Positions 1-6,819 of a DNA stretch of 9,467 nt are shown here, in pieces; the stretch's first letter is position 1, and each line of letters starts with the position of its first letter. This DNA comes from Paracoccaceae bacterium. Lineage in GTDB: Bacteria > Pseudomonadota > Alphaproteobacteria > Rhodobacterales > Rhodobacteraceae. Made by a program: the position numbers and the translations under genes. The stretch covers positions 79,453 to 88,919 of the forward strand of contig NVUP01000005.1 in NCBI GenBank assembly GCA_002401945.1, in the 5' to 3' direction. The notes under the pieces were generated by a model. That model worked only from the letters and a program-made list of their open reading frames with translations. It searched no databases and had not been told where the DNA came from.

Positions 1-479
1 TCGAAGACGGCATTCTGGTGGGCTTAATGCAGGACCGTCAAAATGCCCGGCTGATGGGTGTCGCCCCCACCGGCAACGGCCGCCGCCAAAGCTATGCCCA
101 CGCGCCGATGCCACGGATGACCAACACTTATATGCTGGGCGGCCAGACCGACCCGGCAGATCTGATCGCTGATATCAAGGATGGCATCTGGGCGGTTGGC
201 TTTGGTGGCGGTCAGGTCGACATTACCAATGGCAAGTTCGTGTTCTCCTGCACCGAAGCCTACCGGGTGGTGAACGGCAAGGTCGGCGCACCAGTCAAAG
301 GGGTCACCCTGATTGGGGACGGTGCGACTGCGCTGCACCGGATTCGCGCCTTGGGCAACGACATGGCGCTGGACCCCGGCATGGGCAACTGCGGCAAGGC
401 CGGGCAATGGGTACCGGTGGGAGTTGGCCAGCCAACGGTGCTACTGGATGGGCTAACGGTCGGCGGTGCAGCGGCCTGA
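1..479 (+). CDS. tldD: TldD-family metalloprotease, C-terminal part (5' end outside window)
   Basis: This is the last ~159 codons of a gene that enters from the left; the first complete codon is at base 3 and the TGA stop is at 477-479. The protein reads through typical TldD C-terminal landmarks: RMTNTYML, then [27 protein letters not shown] and [17 protein letters not shown] near the end. In the TldD/TldE (PmbA) family, TldD is the zinc-bearing subunit of a cytoplasmic heterodimeric peptidase that matures small peptides. The HExxxH-type metal site lies upstream of this window. The Cys in GNCGKAGQ (codon 390-392) matches the C-terminal Cys that completes the metal site in TldD proper, which favours TldD over PmbA. 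No clear terminator follows. The gene ends about 200 bases before dprA on the same strand, with no sign of a tight operon. Confidence 0.93.
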   Translation, partial: EDGILVGLMQDRQNARLMGVAPTGNGRRQSYAHAPMPRMTNTYMLGGQTDPADLIADIKDGIWAVGFGGGQVDITNGKFVFSCTEAYRVVNGKVGAPVKGVTLIGDGATALHRIRALGNDMALDPGMGNCGKAGQWVPVGVGQPTVLLDGLTVGGAAA

Positions 480-631
480 GGTTGGTGTCTGAATAAGAAC
501 CAGAAAATCTACGCAAAAAATGGCTTCGCGAGACCACAATCTGGCCCCGCGCAGTCGAAACCTCCCTCCCGTCAACTTGATTTGGAAGGTTTTTAGAAAA
601 TCTTCTGAAAATTGGCCCTTGTTCATCCCCT

Positions 632-653
632 GTTAACCGCCTTGGCGTTAAAC
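632..653. promoter_or_regulatory. Imperfect 22-bp dyad upstream of dprA
   Basis: A near-palindrome with TTAA elements flanking a CGCC-TT-GGCG centre lies 28 bases before the dprA start codon. Eight of the eleven half-site positions are complementary. It is the only clear dyad in the 202-base tldD-dprA gap and is placed where a repressor or activator of dprA could bind. A weak sigma70-like pair overlaps it (TTGGCG at 642, TACAGG at 665, spacing 17), but that would put the transcript start almost on the start codon, so I do not call a promoter. The two TTAA elements are 11 bases apart, not the 7 of a CtrA full site. Function is inferred only. Confidence 0.25.
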
Positions 654-681
654 CTGATCTTGCATACAGGCGGAGCGACGG

Positions 682-1839
682 ATGACCGAAGAATACACTT
701 CTTCCACTCACCCCCCACTCCCACCCACCACGGAAGATATTCGTTATTCCTGGCTTCGTCTGTTGCGTTCTCGCAGGGTTGGTGCGGTGACATTTCACCG
801 TCTGATCGCCGAGTTTGGTTCAGCGCAGAATGCGCTGGACGCGTTGCCTAAAGTGGCACGCGACGCAGGAGTAAACGGGTATAAAATATGCCCAGCCTCT
901 GTGATAGACGCCGAAATCAAGGCCGCAAAAGCCGCTAAAGCGCGGCTTTTGTGCCTTGGTGACGTCCACTACCCCCCGCTACTTGCCCAGTTGAAAGATG
1001 CCCCGCCGCTGCTGTGGTTTTTGGGTGATCCCAAAATATTGCAGTCCCCCATCATCGCCTTGGTTGGGGCGCGCAATGCGTCGTCTCTGGGCACCCGCAT
1101 GGCACGAGCCTTGGCGCGTGATCTGGGAGAGCAGGGCTATGTGGTGGTTTCAGGGCTGGCACGTGGCGTCGATACTGCGGCCCATCTGGCGGCTCTGGAC
1201 AGCGGCACCATCGCCATCATGGGCGGGGGCGTCGATGTGATCTATCCAACTGAAAATACCGATCTGGCGCAGGATATCGCCCGCCAAGGCCTGTTGTTGT
1301 CGGAACAACCTATGGGCCTGGCACCTCAGGCGCGGCATTTCCCCCGCCGCAACCGGATCATCTCAGGCCTTGCCAGCGCCGTTGTGGTGGTCGAGGCAGC
1401 AGCAAAATCCGGCAGCCTGATCACCGCCCGCGATGCTTTGGATCAGGGCCGCGAGGTGCTGGCAGTGCCCGGCCACCCGTTTGACGCCCGTGCCAGCGGC
1501 TGCAACATGTTGATCCGCGATGGGGCTCAACTGGTCCGCAACGCCGATGATATCATTGCCGCCCTGCCCGCACCCGAACTTCAGGTCCCGGACCAACAAC
1601 AGCAATTGCCACTGGACCACCCCCCAAGACCACCGCAGCAGCGCAGCCTGCGTGAAACGGCAACCCTGCACCAGCAGATCCTGGCCCGCCTTGGGCCGTC
1701 CCCCACCGCCGAGGATCAACTGATCCGCGATCTGGCGACCTCTGCGCGCGAGATTTCACCAGCCCTGACCGATCTGGAACTGGAGGGCGAAATCATCCGA
1801 CAGCCCGGCGGGCTACTGTCACGCAATACCCGTCAGTAA
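682..1839 (+). CDS. dprA: DNA-processing protein DprA (DNA uptake / RecA loader)
   Basis: DprA binds incoming single-stranded DNA in the cytoplasm and loads RecA during natural transformation. The 385-residue product has the usual alphaproteobacterial three-part layout. An N-terminal SAM-like region (about 20-65) precedes the Rossmann-fold DNA-binding core (about 120-290), which carries VGARNASSLGTR at 128, SGLARGVDTAAH at 157, GGGVDVIYPTEN at 181, LLSEQPMG at 205, FPRRNRIISGL at 220, KSGSLITA at 242 and VPGHPFDARASGCN at 262. A Pro/Gln-rich linker (about 300-322) leads to a C-terminal winged-helix region (about 325-380, ending EGEIIRQPGGLLSR). The ATG at 682 has a Shine-Dalgarno GGAG six bases upstream. 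Another in-frame start is not needed, since the N-terminal helix domain is complete. The 3' end overlaps the end of the opposite-strand gene by seven bases. All core motifs are intact, so the gene should be functional. Confidence 0.96.
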   Translation: MTEEYTSSTHPPLPPTTEDIRYSWLRLLRSRRVGAVTFHRLIAEFGSAQNALDALPKVARDAGVNGYKICPASVIDAEIKAAKAAKARLLCLGDVHYPPLLAQLKDAPPLLWFLGDPKILQSPIIALVGARNASSLGTRMARALARDLGEQGYVVVSGLARGVDTAAHLAALDSGTIAIMGGGVDVIYPTENTDLAQDIARQGLLLSEQPMGLAPQARHFPRRNRIISGLASAVVVVEAAAKSGSLITARDALDQGREVLAVPGHPFDARASGCNMLIRDGAQLVRNADDIIAALPAPELQVPDQQQQLPLDHPPRPPQQRSLRETATLHQQILARLGPSPTAEDQLIRDLATSAREISPALTDLELEGEIIRQPGGLLSRNTRQ

Positions 1840-2332
1840 CAGAACTCGGCAATCACCGCCCCCCAACTGCTGCAGAACGGCTCACCCGCAAACCACACAT
1901 CTGTTGCACCGATGGCATGTTCCATCACCACCCAGGTCTGCCCCGAACGCACATACAACGCCTGCATTTGCGTGCCATCCATCATATCAGTGCTGAATTC
2001 TCCACGGACATAGCCCGGCGTAGACTGGATATCGATTTGTTTGCCGCCGGGCCGTTGCGGCTGCACCGAGGCAAAAGCCCGGTTGCCCGAAACCCGCAGG
2101 TCATAGACTACAAACTCCACCGGAGTGCCCAGATCAACCTCGGCCAGTGGCCGTAGCGCATTCATCAGCGCCTTGCGCTCTGCTGTGCCACGTTGAGGCT
2201 CGTACCAATCCTGCACGGACTGCTGTTGGGCCTTTTCAACACTTTCGCCGTGCCACTCTTGGATTTACTCAAACCTTGCGCCGTTATAGGAGTAGCGGCC
2301 AACAGGCCGACCAATACCCATCCAATTTTCAT
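1833..2332 (-). pseudogene. Small secreted protein, frameshifted near 2264-2266
   Basis: Two reading frames on the minus strand together make one plausible gene. The upstream frame begins at the ATG at 2332-2330, has GAGGG five bases before it, and encodes a good signal peptide (MKIGWVLVGLLAATPITAQG). This frame soon goes out of phase and stops. The other frame, open from about 2264 down to the TGA at 1835-1833, encodes IQEWHGESVEKAQQQSVQDW, continues through DLGTPVEFVVYDLRVSG and DMMDGTQMQALYVRSG, and ends HAIGATDVWFAGEPFCSSWG then EFCY. Adding one T to the TTT run at 2264-2266 (one A on the coding strand) joins them into a continuous 166-residue exported protein. I recognise this type as a small periplasmic roseobacter protein of unknown function; the two Cys near its end could form a disulfide. 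It may be a real pseudogene, a recent mutation, or a homopolymer sequencing error. Without the fix, a 127-residue product from the GTG at 2216 would lack the signal peptide. Confidence 0.72.
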
Positions 2333-2391
2333 TTCTGCCCTCAATTTTTTACGTTAAATTTCCCATCAAGCCTGCGCCCAAAACTCGCGGA

Positions 2392-2421
2392 TTGACAATA
2401 CCCTCTTGCGCCCCACATCTT
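2392..2421 (+). promoter_or_regulatory. Candidate sigma70-type promoter of topA
   Basis: A perfect -35 hexamer TTGACA (2392-2397) is followed after 18 bases by CATCTT (2416-2421), a weak -10. The predicted start near 2428 would leave a leader of about 40 bases before the topA ATG. The 136-base gap between the divergent secreted-protein gene and topA must carry promoters for both, and this is the best match on the plus strand. A second, poorer pair (TTGCCC 2420, TGTATG 2443) lies just downstream. The weak -10 limits confidence. Confidence 0.4.
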
Positions 2422-2468
2422 GCCCGGCCATAGAACGTGCCGTGTATGCCCCATAAGGTTAAAGCTAA

Positions 2469-5186
2469 ATGCCCGTAGTTGTTGTAGAATCCCCTGCCAA
2501 AGCCAAAACAATCAATAAATATCTTGGCTCAAACTACACGGTTTTGGCATCCTACGGCCACGTGCGCGACCTTCCGCCCAAGGATGGATCGGTCGATACC
2601 GAAAATGATTTCGAAATGAAATGGGAGGTCGGGGCCGACAGTCGCAAACATATGAAGGCCATTGCCGACGCCCTGAAAGACGACAACGAACTGATCCTCG
2701 CAACCGACCCCGACCGCGAAGGCGAGGCGATCAGCTGGCACCTGCAAGAGGCGTTGACCAAACGCCGCTCGATCAAAAAGGACACCCCAGTCAGCCGGGT
2801 CACCTTTAACGCCATTACCAAAACCGCAGTGCTCGAGGCGATGGCCAATCCCCGTCAGGTCGACATGCCGCTGGTCGAGGCCTATCTGGCCCGCCGCGCG
2901 CTGGACTACCTGGTGGGCTTTAACCTGTCGCCAGTGCTGTGGCGCAAACTGCCCGGTGCCAAATCGGCCGGCCGGGTGCAATCGGTCTGCCTGCGCCTGA
3001 TCGTCGAGCGCGAGATGGACATCGAGGCGTTTAATCCACAGGAATACTGGTCGGTGCGCGCCCTGCTGACCACCCCGCGTGGTCAAGAGTTCGAGGCCCG
3101 CCTGACGGTGCTGGGCGGCGACAAGCTGGACAAGTTCAGCCTGGCCAATATCACCGCCGCCGAACTGGCGGTGCAGGCCGTTGCCAGCCGCGATCTGATG
3201 GTGAAATCGGTCGAGGCCAAACCCGCCTCCCGCAACCCCTCTGCGCCCTTCATGACCTCGACCCTGCAGCAAGAGGCCAGCCGCAAATTTGGCATGGGCG
3301 CGCGCCAGACCATGAACGCAGCGCAGCGCCTGTATGAAGCAGGTTACATTACTTATATGCGGACAGACGGCATCGACATGGCCCCCGAGGCAGTGATTGA
3401 GGCCCGCGCAGAAATCGATAAGCGCTATGGCGCCATGTATGTGCCCGACAGCCCGCGGGTCTACAAGAACAAGGCCAAAAACGCGCAAGAAGCCCACGAA
3501 TGTATCCGCCCCACCGAGATGGGCCGCGATGCTGCCAGCCTCAAAGTGACCGAAGCCGACCAGCGCAAGCTGTATGATCTGATCTGGAAACGCACCCTGG
3601 CCTGCCAGATGGCCAGCGCCCGGATGGAGCGGACCACCGTCGACATTGGCTCCAACGATGGCCAGGTGGTGCTGCGCACCACCGGTCAGGTGGTGCTGTT
3701 TGACGGCTTTATGCGGGTCTATGAAGAGGGCCGTGATGATGTGGTTCAGGATGACGACGACAAGCGCCTGCCGCAGATCATGCAGGGTGAAGCTGCCAAG
3801 TTTGCCAACTCGTCGCTGACCGCTCAGTTCGACAAGGCTGCCAAAGACGGCACAAAAACCACCCAGAGCGGCGATCTGCGCAGCAATGGCTCGGCGCTGC
3901 TATCACAAAATGAATCGGTGCTGTCGCTGCAACACCACACCGCGCCACCGCCGCGTTATACCGAAGCCACCCTGGTCAAAAAGATGGAAGAGCTGGGCAT
4001 CGGCCGCCCCTCGACCTATGCCAGCGTGATCACCACCATCCAAGAGCGTGAATACGTCCGCAAAGACAAAAACCGGCTGCACCCGGAAGACAAGGGCCGC
4101 ATCGTCACCATCTTCCTGCTGAACTTCTTCCGCCAATACGTCGGCTATAACTTTACCGCCGACCTGGAAAACCAGCTTGATGAAGTCAGTGCGGGCAATG
4201 GTGACTACAAGGCGCTGCTCAGAACCTTCTGGCGTGATTTCTCGGCGGCGATTGCCGAAACCTCGGAACTGCGCATCTCCGAAGTGCTCGATGTGCTCGA
4301 CGACGCGCTGGCGCCACAACTGTACCCCCCGCGCGAAGACGGCACCGACCCACGCATTTGCCCCAAATGTGGTGCGGGCCAATTGCACCTGAAATCCTCG
4401 CGCACCGGCGGCTTTGTCGGCTGCGGCAACTATCCCGAATGCAACTACACCCGTCCGATTTCCGGCGAAGGTGCCGAAGGCTATGAACGCGTATTGGGCG
4501 AGGATGACGGCGACGAGATCCATCTAAAGTCCGGGCGTTTTGGACCATACGTCCAACGGGGTGAGCCGACACCAGAAAACAAGAAGCCGCCACGCTCATC
4601 GCTGCCGAAACAGAACAAGGACTACCTGCCCGGCTGGGGGCCAAACGAGGTTACACTGGAACAGGCTGTCACCCTGCTGACCCTGCCACGCGAAATTGGC
4701 CAGCACCCAGAAGGTGGCGCCGTTGCCTCCAACTTGGGCCGCTTCGGCCCCTACATCATGCACCAACTGCCCGATGAGGAAAAACCGGTCTACGTAAACC
4801 TCAAAAATACGCTGGACGTCTTCGAGGTTGGCATGAACCACGCGATGGAAATGCTGGCCGAGAAGCGCGCCAATCCGGGCCGTGGTCGTCGCACCGCTGC
4901 CAAGGCGCTAAAGGAACTCGGTGAACATCCAGATGGTGGCGGCGCCGTAAATATCATGGACGGTAAATATGGGCCTTACATCAAATGGGAAAAGGTGAAC
5001 GCCACCCTCCCCAAGGACGTCGAACCTAAGGACGTCACCATGGACATGGCTGTGCAGCTGATCGCTGAAAAGGCTGGCAAGAAGCCTGCAAAGAAAAAAG
5101 CGGCGCCCAAGAAAAAACCGGCTGCAAAAAAGAAGCCCGCTGCCAAGAAAAAGGCTCCGGCGAAAAAAGCTGCCGCCAAAGAGTAA
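2469..5186 (+). CDS. topA: DNA topoisomerase I (type IA, omega protein)
   Basis: This enzyme relaxes negative supercoils by cutting one DNA strand through a 5'-phosphotyrosine link. The 905-residue protein starts with the TOPRIM domain (VVVESPAKAKTI with Glu7; ATDPDREGE with Asp80, Asp82 and Glu84, the metal-binding acids). The core has SAGRVQS at 166, the active-site motif YITYMRTD with catalytic Tyr296 and Arg298, QEAHECIRPT at 340 and GIGRPSTYASVITTI at 510. A four-Cys zinc ribbon follows (C631, C634, C652, C658), then three topoisomerase C-terminal repeats (GRFGPYV at 689, GRFGPYI at 757, GKYGPYI at 832). A Lys/Ala/Pro-rich tail (about 871-905) probably adds nonspecific DNA contact. Between residues 441 and 488 there is a hydrophilic stretch absent from E. 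coli TopA as I remember it. The start is fixed by the TOPRIM motif at residue 3; the Shine-Dalgarno is weak (AAGG, ten bases upstream). Confidence 0.98.
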   Translation: MPVVVVESPAKAKTINKYLGSNYTVLASYGHVRDLPPKDGSVDTENDFEMKWEVGADSRKHMKAIADALKDDNELILATDPDREGEAISWHLQEALTKRRSIKKDTPVSRVTFNAITKTAVLEAMANPRQVDMPLVEAYLARRALDYLVGFNLSPVLWRKLPGAKSAGRVQSVCLRLIVEREMDIEAFNPQEYWSVRALLTTPRGQEFEARLTVLGGDKLDKFSLANITAAELAVQAVASRDLMVKSVEAKPASRNPSAPFMTSTLQQEASRKFGMGARQTMNAAQRLYEAGYITYMRTDGIDMAPEAVIEARAEIDKRYGAMYVPDSPRVYKNKAKNAQEAHECIRPTEMGRDAASLKVTEADQRKLYDLIWKRTLACQMASARMERTTVDIGSNDGQVVLRTTGQVVLFDGFMRVYEEGRDDVVQDDDDKRLPQIMQGEAAKFANSSLTAQFDKAAKDGTKTTQSGDLRSNGSALLSQNESVLSLQHHTAPPPRYTEATLVKKMEELGIGRPSTYASVITTIQEREYVRKDKNRLHPEDKGRIVTIFLLNFFRQYVGYNFTADLENQLDEVSAGNGDYKALLRTFWRDFSAAIAETSELRISEVLDVLDDALAPQLYPPREDGTDPRICPKCGAGQLHLKSSRTGGFVGCGNYPECNYTRPISGEGAEGYERVLGEDDGDEIHLKSGRFGPYVQRGEPTPENKKPPRSSLPKQNKDYLPGWGPNEVTLEQAVTLLTLPREIGQHPEGGAVASNLGRFGPYIMHQLPDEEKPVYVNLKNTLDVFEVGMNHAMEMLAEKRANPGRGRRTAAKALKELGEHPDGGGAVNIMDGKYGPYIKWEKVNATLPKDVEPKDVTMDMAVQLIAEKAGKKPAKKKAAPKKKPAAKKKPAAKKKAPAKKAAAKE

Positions 5187-5204
5187 GCGCAACGCCAGTT
5201 TCAC

Positions 5205-5254
5205 TTCATCTTTTGAAAAATACTCCGGGGAGCGCGAGGGGCTGGCCCCTCGCC
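5205..5254. repeat. GC-rich double-hairpin intergenic element after topA
   Basis: About 19 bases after the topA stop, a stretch reading CTTCATCTTTTGAAAAATAC runs into two adjacent inverted repeats. The first is CTCC-gg-GGAG (5223-5232). The second is a perfect 8-bp stem GCGAGGGG / CCCCTCGC (5234-5241 and 5246-5253) with loop CTGG. No T-run follows, so it is not a standard intrinsic terminator, although it could block 3' exonucleases or act with Rho. From memory, sequences of this form (a TTTTGAAAA-like lead, ACTCCGGGG, then a strong GC hairpin) recur between genes in Rhodobacteraceae, so I call it a dispersed repeat. Only one copy lies in this window, so repetition itself is not shown here. 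Confidence 0.5.
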
Positions 5255-5277
5255 CGTCCCGCCACAAGTCACCTCCG

Positions 5278-5307
5278 TAGTAATACTCAGTACCCTCGGT
5301 ATTATTG
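5278..5307. promoter_or_regulatory. Palindrome upstream of scoA, possible operator
   Basis: TAATAC (5281-5286) and GTATTA (5299-5304) form an exact inverted repeat with a 12-base spacer, extendable outward by three pairs if G-T pairs are allowed. A smaller odd-centred repeat, TACT-c-AGTA (5284-5292), overlaps its left arm. The right arm directly abuts the candidate -35 element of the scoAB promoter, the usual position for a transcription factor contacting RNA polymerase or blocking it. The regulator is unknown. Confidence 0.35.
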
Positions 5308-5333
5308 ACTCACCCCCACCCCAGCGTCAGAAC
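5305..5333 (+). promoter_or_regulatory. Candidate promoter of scoAB
   Basis: TTGACT (5305-5310) is followed after 17 bases by CAGAAC (5328-5333). The -35 matches consensus in five of six positions; the -10 matches in three of six. A start near 5340 would give a leader of about 26 bases that still contains the scoA Shine-Dalgarno. The inverted repeat just upstream supports a regulated promoter here. Confidence is limited by the poor -10. Confidence 0.33.
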
Positions 5334-5365
5334 CCATGCCAAAGGGATGTTGCTGGGAGTTTTCT

Positions 5366-6082
5366 ATGAAAAAGATCTACACCAATGCCGCAGAGGCGCT
5401 CGACGGGCTGCTTCACGACGGCATGTTCATTGCGGCAGGCGGCTTTGGCCTCTGCGGCATTCCAGAATTGCTGCTGGACGCGATCAAAGAGGCCGGCACC
5501 AAGGATCTGATTTTTGCCTCCAACAACGCAGGCGTTGATGATTTTGGCATCGGCATCCTGTTGCAGACCAAACAGGTCAAAAAGATGATCTCGTCTTACG
5601 TGGGCGAAAACGCCGAATTCATGCGCCAGTACCTGTCGGGTGAGCTGGAGCTGGAATTCAACCCCCAAGGCACCCTGGCCGAACGGATGCGGGCCGGCGG
5701 CGCAGGCATCCCTGGCTTTTACACCAAGACCGGTGTGGGCACGGTGATCGCCGAGGGTAAAGAGCACAAAGACTTCCCCACTGGTCCCCAAGGCCAGCCC
5801 GAGACCTATATTCTGGAACAGGGCATGATTGCTGATCTGGCCATTATCAAAGCCTGGAAAGCCGACGAGACCGGAAATCTGGTATTCCGCAAAACGGCCC
5901 GCAACTTCAACGCGCCTGCTGCCACTTGCGGCAAGGTCTGCGTGGTCGAGGTTGAGGAAATCGTGCCGGTTGGCTCACTTGACCCCGACACCATCCACCT
6001 GCCCGGTATCTATGTGCATCGCATCATTCAGGGCGACCACGAAAAGCGCATTGAACAGCGCACCACCCGGCCAGCGGTATAA
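5366..6082 (+). CDS. scoA: 3-oxoacid (succinyl-CoA:acetoacetate) CoA-transferase, subunit A
   Basis: This is the alpha subunit of a class I CoA-transferase, which moves CoA from succinyl-CoA to acetoacetate or a similar 3-oxoacid and so feeds ketone bodies and polyhydroxybutyrate breakdown products into acetyl-CoA. The 238-residue protein shows the family's Gly-rich CoA-binding turn [10 protein letters not shown] (25-34), [13 protein letters not shown] (51-63), [11 protein letters not shown] (72-82), the [19 protein letters not shown] block (102-120) and [11 protein letters not shown] near the end. I chose the ATG at 5366, with GGGAG six bases upstream, over the ATG at 5336; the earlier start would add ten residues unlike the family and has no better ribosome site. 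The stop codon overlaps the Shine-Dalgarno of scoB, so the subunits are probably translationally coupled. The 3-oxoadipate enzyme (PcaIJ) is the main alternative, but no aromatic-degradation genes lie nearby. Confidence 0.93.
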   Translation: MKKIYTNAAEALDGLLHDGMFIAAGGFGLCGIPELLLDAIKEAGTKDLIFASNNAGVDDFGIGILLQTKQVKKMISSYVGENAEFMRQYLSGELELEFNPQGTLAERMRAGGAGIPGFYTKTGVGTVIAEGKEHKDFPTGPQGQPETYILEQGMIADLAIIKAWKADETGNLVFRKTARNFNAPAATCGKVCVVEVEEIVPVGSLDPDTIHLPGIYVHRIIQGDHEKRIEQRTTRPAV

Positions 6083-6093
6083 GGAGAGCGAAC

Positions 6094-6720
6094 ATGTGGG
6101 ATCGTAATCAAATGGCCGCACGCGCGGCACTCGAGCTGCAAGACGGCTGGTATGTGAACCTTGGCATCGGCATTCCGACGCTGGTGTCCAACCACATCCC
6201 CGAGGGGATTGAGGTCACCCTGCAGTCGGAAAACGGCATGCTGGGCATGGGCCCCTTCCCAATCGAAGGGGACGAAGACGCCGACCTGATCAACGCGGGC
6301 AAGCAGACCATCACTGAGCTGCCACAGACCGCCTATTTCGACTCGGCACAAAGCTTTGCAATGATCCGCGGCGGCAAGATTGCCATGGCGATCTTGGGCG
6401 CAATGGAAGTGGCCGAAAACGGTGATCTGGCAAACTGGATGATTCCGGGCAAGCTGGTCAAGGGCATGGGCGGCGCGATGGATCTGGTCGCCGGTGTAGG
6501 CCGTGTTGTTGTGGTGATGGACCACACCAACAAACATGGCGCCTCAAAGCTGCTGAAAGCCTGCACCCTGCCGCTGACTGGTAAGGCAGTCGTGGATCGC
6601 ATCATCACCAACCTCGGTGTGTTGGATGTGGTTGAGGGCGGTTTGAAAATCGTCGAGACTGCAGACGGCGTCAGTGAGGCCGAGTTGCGCGCCGCGACCG
6701 AGGCGACCATCGTCGATTGA
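6094..6720 (+). CDS. scoB: 3-oxoacid CoA-transferase, subunit B (catalytic)
   Basis: This beta subunit carries the catalytic glutamate that forms the covalent glutamyl-CoA intermediate in class I CoA-transferases; here it is Glu46 in the motif [10 protein letters not shown]. The 208 residues match the usual length and show [15 protein letters not shown] (22-36), the catalytic block, [12 protein letters not shown] and [20 protein letters not shown], and end with [12 protein letters not shown] in the last third. A strong AAGGAG (6081-6086) overlaps the scoA stop and sits seven bases before the ATG, so the two genes form one transcript and are likely made in equal amounts. An intrinsic terminator follows within about 20 bases. 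Substrate specificity cannot be read from sequence alone; the acetoacetate assignment rests on family resemblance. Confidence 0.94.
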   Translation: MWDRNQMAARAALELQDGWYVNLGIGIPTLVSNHIPEGIEVTLQSENGMLGMGPFPIEGDEDADLINAGKQTITELPQTAYFDSAQSFAMIRGGKIAMAILGAMEVAENGDLANWMIPGKLVKGMGGAMDLVAGVGRVVVVMDHTNKHGASKLLKACTLPLTGKAVVDRIITNLGVLDVVEGGLKIVETADGVSEAELRAATEATIVD

Positions 6721-6741
6721 CCCTAATCCACTTGACTTAGG

Positions 6742-6777
6742 TACAGGCCCGCCTTCACCGCGGGCCTGTATTGTTTG
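6742..6777 (+). terminator. Intrinsic terminator of scoAB
   Basis: A perfect 11-bp stem, TACAGGCCCGC (6742-6752) with GCGGGCCTGTA (6760-6770), encloses a 7-base loop and is followed by TTGTTT. It lies about 20 bases after the scoB stop. On the minus strand no T-run follows, so it acts mainly for scoAB and not for the converging transglycosylase gene. Confidence 0.85.
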
Positions 6778-6819
6778 CCACGCCACGATAGCGGTGCATC
6801 GGTCAGCGGAGTAGTACGC

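Noticed and set aside
642..670. Sigma70 promoter TTGGCG-N17-TACAGG before dprA
   Set aside because: It would place the transcript start within about six bases of the ATG and cut off the Shine-Dalgarno.
2529..3497. Long minus-strand open frame (322 codons) inside topA
   Set aside because: It lies wholly antisense to highly conserved topoisomerase sequence, has no family motif, and is expected from high-GC codon bias.
5084..5183. Lys/Ala/Pro repetitive DNA at the topA 3' end as a possible tandem repeat element
   Set aside because: It is low-complexity coding sequence for the basic tail common in actinobacterial and alphaproteobacterial topoisomerases and is not a separate element.
5336..5365. 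Earlier ATG for scoA
   Set aside because: It adds ten residues not seen in the family, and the GGGAG at 5355-5359 is correctly spaced only for the ATG at 5366.
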